A DNA stretch of 64,000 nucleotides from Zerene cesonia (taxonomy: Eukaryota; Arthropoda; Insecta; Lepidoptera; Pieridae). The translations under genes were made by a program, and so were the position numbers. The DNA is taken from positions 7,316,001-7,380,000 of the forward strand of contig NC_052116.1 of the NCBI RefSeq assembly GCF_012273895.1, in the 5' to 3' direction. A model generated the notes under the pieces. That model searched no databases, was not told where the DNA came from, and worked only from the letters and a program-made list of their open reading frames with translations. Below, piece by piece: positions 59,371 through 64,000 of this stretch; the first letter of the stretch is position 1, and the number at the start of each line of letters is the position of its first letter.

Positions 59371-61335
59371 GAATATTCTTTATTCTTGAATTTCAGTTAA
59401 TGACTAAAGCACATATAGGTAGATAAATACTAGTTTCTATTTAAATTATACGGTTTACAATGATAACCTAGTTCAAAACTAGTTTTCTCAAATTATCACA
59501 ATACCACAATGAATAAATTTGCAATTTTGTATATTTTATTGAAGGAATAATTGTATTTGCGCAAATTTAATAATGGTACATAAAGGTCGTAAAAGAGACG
59601 ATTTAAATAAGCCTTGAATTAAAAAAAATGCTATAACATACCTACCTATTTATCTTTTTGTTGTTGTGGCAAAAACCAGAAATCGTTTGAACTGGTTACG
59701 ATACAAATTTTTAAACCCCAAAGATTGTAATATAATTATGGTTGAAGGACATGAAGAAGTTCTACTATTTCTATACAACAAATAATATCTACTTCCTTAA
59801 CTGCGATTTGATATGAGTTTTAATTGATTACGTCTCTTTTCTTAGAGTTAAATGCTTGTGGTACGTATTTCTCTCTCTTAATCGTATATTGTTTATAACA
59901 TTAATTAGATCAAGTAAATATACTTCCTCACTAAATACGAGTGTGATAATTCCACACTTCAACCCTAAGATTGTTCAAAACCACAAAAAATCGAAATATT
60001 TAAGCTCAGTTTCACTCCCTAATCACGTGTTACCCACCTGTTAACTGATATTCAATATGCTAATGGATTATGGTTATATTGACTACCAACAGGTTTCCTG
60101 ATTTTACCAGTTCGTGATTGAGCATTGAAATATTTATTATCTGTTCATGAATATCGTCTAATCAATGATCCACGAAGAGTTGAGTTAGCGAGTGAATACG
60201 CTAAAAGATGTATTGTTCACAGAGTACCGACATATGGATACATTGGATTTAATTCTTTAATAATACCGTGCGATAACTGAGACGAACTTGGCACGCGAGT
60301 AATACTGAAGTAATATTGTGACCAGAAGAGCTGTGTAACTAAATAAACTATATATAAATAGATACAACAGTTCGTTACAAAATTTTCAGATTAATGAACT
60401 GATTCAAAACGTGTTTTGAAATATGGAAAGCTTAGCAGTTGATACATCGACCTACCTGTTTCTGGCCCGTTTCAAGACTTAACCGGTAGTTTATGTGGCG
60501 GTTTAGTACAATTAATAATTCGTTTTCATATCTAAAGCGGGTTATCAGGATGTAGATGTCTAGTGGGTATAATTTTCCACACTGTAAAACATTTATCAGT
60601 GGGAAAATATTGTTTTGTATTTATGTTACTAGACTAGATGGTCTAATACAAGTAGATGTGCTTTAGCTTCTTAAACATATATTTTAATAAATAGTTGTTT
60701 CAAAAAGCTTATTGCATTGCCTCATATTTTAATGAATCTCTCTTTTCTAGAATAAAAGAAAGGAAGGCACTTCGCAATCGATTATAGTTTAAAAATAATA
60801 ATTGACAGGTGTGGCTTGAATAAGGATTTTCCACGGGGAAAGACGCCTGAATTTGCATGAATTGTTAATCAAGGAAATAGTTATGTATCAGGAAGTAAGA
60901 AACACTATAGCACAGAAACCATAAATAACATGGCGGTTTATTTTACATAAGTTACAAAATATATTTTTTATTTATACACAAAATAATAATTCAAAGAAGC
61001 TAAACATAACATGTATGAATAATGAAATACCGAAATACATAGTTATTTTTAACAAACTAAATGGTAACCCTACAAAACTTAGGGTCTTGTTGCAAATATT
61101 TTAACATTTAACTTATCACTGCAATTGAGTCTAAAAGAAAATGATTATATTTCTTAATGCAACATCTTGTAATTACAATCACGAACTGCTTTTGTTGATG
61201 ACATATTTTCTTTTGGAATTAATTTATTCAACTAGATAGATATATACCTATGCATAATGGTACATAGCAACTCCCTATATAATATACAAGATAAGATGTT
61301 TTGTAAAAGATATGAATATAGTCATATTAAATAAC

Positions 61336-61407
61336 TAACGCTTCGCCCCGGCTTTGCCCGAGAACATAAAAAGCCTATAGTACTCAAGGATGACGTATGA
61401 AGTCATA
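61336..61407 (+). repeat. SINE head fragment
   Basis: AACTAACGCTTCGCCCCGGC, TTTGCCCGAGAACATAAAAA and GCCTATAGTACTCAAGGATG resemble a family C-like head followed by the GCCTATAG segment. Confidence 0.45.
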
Positions 61408-61477
61408 AATACATATATATAATATCATAATTTGTTAAATATATACCGTATAGCGACCGTACCAAAGTTGATATTAA

Positions 61478-61660
61478 ACTAGCTGTGTCCCGCGGTTTCA
61501 TTCACATCATACATGATGTTACATGACTTATTTAGCCTTCTTCAATAAATGAAATTTTCAACACAAACAAATATTTTTGAATTCAAACCAGTAGTTCCTG
61601 AGACTAACCGCTAACGTGTTCTAACAAACTTTCCCTGTAAATTATTATTTATTAGTATAT
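61478..61660 (+). repeat. Short interspersed repeat, family C
   Basis: ACTAGCTGTGTCCCGCGGTT, TTAGCCTTCTTCAATAAATG, AACCAGTAGTTCCTGAGACT and a TTATTTATTAGTATAT tail. Several internal substitutions. Confidence 0.65.
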
Positions 61661-62097
61661 ATAGGTATAGAATATACATATATAGGCACATGATATTTCG
61701 TCTACGAATATTATATTTAGGGGATTTTATTATATTATCTGTGATTGTAGGTACTAAATAGCACCTAGTATAGTAGCTATCTGTGGTACTACGTATAAAT
61801 ACAGTAAGAAAATAAATATGACCACTTGATGCCATTTATTTAGATGCTTATTATTATGACAAGTTCCTTTCGACATGTTTGTTGTATTGTTTTCAACACA
61901 AAGCAAATATGTCAATTCACAAAGAAATGTAACATTGTTATAATACAATGCACTATAAAATTTACGTACTTCCGGATGTTAGGGCGAATTATAGTAACTC
62001 AATACTACCTTTTAGTATAAGGTTTAACAGTTCCAAGTTCTTAGTGTTAACATTATTATAAAAGGAATTCTGAACATACTATTTATATTCCTGTAGT

Positions 62098-62200
62098 CGA
62101 TTTTGAGCCATTTTAAACGAACAGATTTAATTCAACTTTGTACAGCTGTCAAGGATCGGTGGCAATACACATAATTTGAGTAGTTTTTCTTAATATCCTG
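62098..62200 (+). repeat. Short interspersed repeat, family I, fragment
   Basis: TCGATTTTGAGCCATTTTAA, ACGAACAGATTTAATTCAAC and GTCAAGGATCGGTGGCAATA follow the family I order seen at 8562. Confidence 0.5.
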
Positions 62201-62520
62201 ATGTAAATAGTCAGGTTAAAATAATTTATTTCCTTATGTATACTGACCATTTAGTAGATTATATAATTAAAGTGTGTTTAATAATTTAGTGTATATATAT
62301 TTTTTAATTCTAACGTAATTCACATTTCAGAATACATATTATGTCAATAAAAACACGAAATTTATAGAAGATAGCATACCTATTCCAACATATATTTTTT
62401 ATTCATGCAGGTCATATACCGCGCGAATGTATGACGTTAAAGTTAAAAAAAGAATCTAGGCACTAGCTCTAAAAGTTGAAGTAGTAAATTAAAAAGGATA
62501 AAATAAATAAGTACCTAGTC

Positions 62521-62553
62521 TCTTACGTAAATGTGAAGGACATTTACGTAAGA
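62521..62553. repeat. Perfect 14-bp hairpin
   Basis: TCTTACGTAAATGT is mirrored by ACATTTACGTAAGA across the loop GAAGG. It is directly followed by the tandem repeat at 62554. Confidence 0.9.
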
Positions 62554-62615
62554 TTTATTACATTTTATTTCCAAAAAATGAACATTTATTACATTTTATT
62601 TCCAAAAAATGAACA
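62554..62615 (+). repeat. Perfect 31-bp tandem duplication
   Basis: The unit starts TTTATTACATTTTATTTCC and ends AAAAAATGAACA; two identical copies lie head to tail (62554-62584 and 62585-62615). No mismatch was seen, which suggests a recent event or an assembly artefact. Confidence 0.9.
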
Positions 62616-63940
62616 TATACGTACCTACTTGAAACCTTTATTCACATTTCAAGCGTACTCGTCAAAAGATAACATTGTCACTGTCAACAACGCAACGTTG
62701 TAACAAAACGCACCATGTTTATTATATCCAGTGCTTATCAATAACATGTGTAATACGACCCATCAAATTCCGATCTATTATCATTGATCATTGCAATCGT
62801 ATCGTTACAGTTATGTACTTGAAACCCGATCGCATCTCGTAGCTTCTGGGCAATAACACAATAACAGTATTCGCTCACGCCCACGGTTTCTCTAGTTTAA
62901 GCCTTGATCAGAATGTTAATAAGGCATCATCTTCCTATTTTGTATTTATTTGGTAATTACTTTTTGGCATTCATCTTGACAATTGATTTACACACGAATT
63001 TATTAATTTTACTTGTAAAACAAAAATCGGGTTTGCAAAGTAAAAATCGATATTTATCATTATTGGTGAATTATTGCAGATTTATTTATTGCAGATGCTA
63101 TATCAGAACAACTGCTTGTTCTGAAATAGATCTTATAACGAATGACATAATGACATAATAACAAAAGACCTAGTTCACATGTACTCATGTAGTCTGTAAA
63201 TACTTAAGCTCTCATTACAAAAAATCCATCGAGTTTTTCCACTATAAAAGCGTTAGGATTCTCCTTTCTACCGCCTAATGACCATTTAGACGTTATTATG
63301 TCATTTTACATAGTAGCTTAAATAGAATGTATGATTTGAGATAAAGAATGAGAATACAATATTCATAAATCAATTTAATGAACTGCTAACAAATTGATTT
63401 ATTATAAAACATAACTTGCTACTCAATACAAGCAAGGTCTACTCTTAGATTATTATTTTTATAGTCCACTGTTGAGTGATGAATAAAGGCGGTTAATTTA
63501 TTTATTATGTATTGTTTTGTATCGTATCCGGAAGAACATGTTTATTTTCCGTTGTCACCTACTTGGCTATACCTACTTTTAAGTTTGCGTTTCAATATAG
63601 TATAATACCTATATTTGTCATTAACTAAAAATTGTAATATAATTTTATATCGTATAAAAACGGAGTAAACCAGAATATTAAATTGAAGACTTTAACTTTG
63701 AAAAAGCAGGCTGTCCTGGCACGAGTTTTAATGAGAAGTAGGTTTCTTCCTTCGTGACTTCTCCATAACATAGCAACAAAGTCAGATTATAAAATAATAT
63801 GCAGATGGAGCGTGCCGAAGTATATAGTGTATAATCTGTGGTGACGAAGAAGGCCAGTGTATAAGTGTACCTAGTCTTGCCATAAATATTGTAATAAAGA
63901 AAAAAGAAAATTGTTAACTGCAAATAACATTTATTACTTT

Positions 63941-64000
63941 NNNNNNNNNNNNNNNNNNNNNNNNNNNNNNNNNNNNNNNNNNNNNNNNNNNNNNNNNNNN
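63941..64000. other. Start of a third assembly gap
   Basis: The last 60 bases are N, probably the beginning of another placeholder gap. Confidence 0.99.

Larger units (their letters stand above)
36051..63940. other. Long gene-poor region with scattered repeats
   Basis: No cellular exon is recognised in these 28 kb. Contents are the individually listed retroelement fragments, palindromes and one unidentified coding-like stretch at 44889-45104. Intervals with nothing I can name include 38.8-40.1, 40.5-42.0, 47.5-48.9, 49.2-50.6, 50.9-52.1, 52.5-54.2, 59.4-61.3 and 62.65-63.94 kb. All are AT-rich with short frames. Confidence 0.6.

Noticed and set aside
1..64000. CRISPR arrays, bacterial operons, phage or viral genes
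   Set aside because: No regularly spaced repeats, no dense coding on either strand and no viral reading frames; the window is insect nuclear DNA.

Overview
The window is AT-rich eukaryotic DNA from an insect, almost certainly a moth or butterfly (Lepidoptera). The case rests on long introns with GT/AG splice sites, very low gene density, and many copies of short retroelements whose heads (CTAGCTGCGCCCCGCGG) and tails (TTTCGCATTTATAATATTAG) are typical of lepidopteran genomes. Nothing looks bacterial or viral: there are no operons, Shine-Dalgarno sites or CRISPR arrays.

Only one gene is well supported. It lies on the minus strand at the left edge and encodes the N-terminal part of an SLC26-family (SLC26A11-like) anion/sulfate transporter. 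Three coding exons can be placed, at 6587-6668 (start codon), 1212-1314 and 125-647. Their junction phases agree, and the last ends at a GTGAGT donor; the rest of the gene, including any STAS domain, lies outside the window to the left. About 17 kb upstream, a GC/CpG-rich block at 23.65-24.02 kb ends on the minus strand in a GTGAGTGAGG donor. It is the best candidate for the untranslated first exon and promoter: joined to the ATG exon it would give the start context CACAAAATG. If that is right, the gene occupies the first 24 kb and the rest is upstream intergenic DNA.

From 24 kb to the right end no convincing cellular coding exon was found. The DNA holds fragments of about ten short interspersed repeat families, the 3' end of a non-LTR retrotransposon with a TGA-repeat tail (42.4-42.6 kb), an element carrying a 5S rRNA-like segment (50.6-50.9 kb), a tRNA-derived SINE (40.2-40.45 kb), and one unrecognised 71-codon coding-like stretch (44.9-45.1 kb, minus). 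A second GC-rich block at 35.69-36.05 kb carries CACGTG and TGACGTCA sites and may be a promoter. Two 1000-N assembly gaps (5574-6573 and 33866-34865) and the start of a third (63941 onward) interrupt the sequence; the first lies inside an SLC26 intron.

The least explained structure is a set of short, highly symmetric inverted repeats (7.3, 8.1, 26.8, 35.0, 35.5, 37.4, 45.7, 51.5 and 62.5 kb), several nearly perfect and some without a loop. No novel multi-gene system was found.
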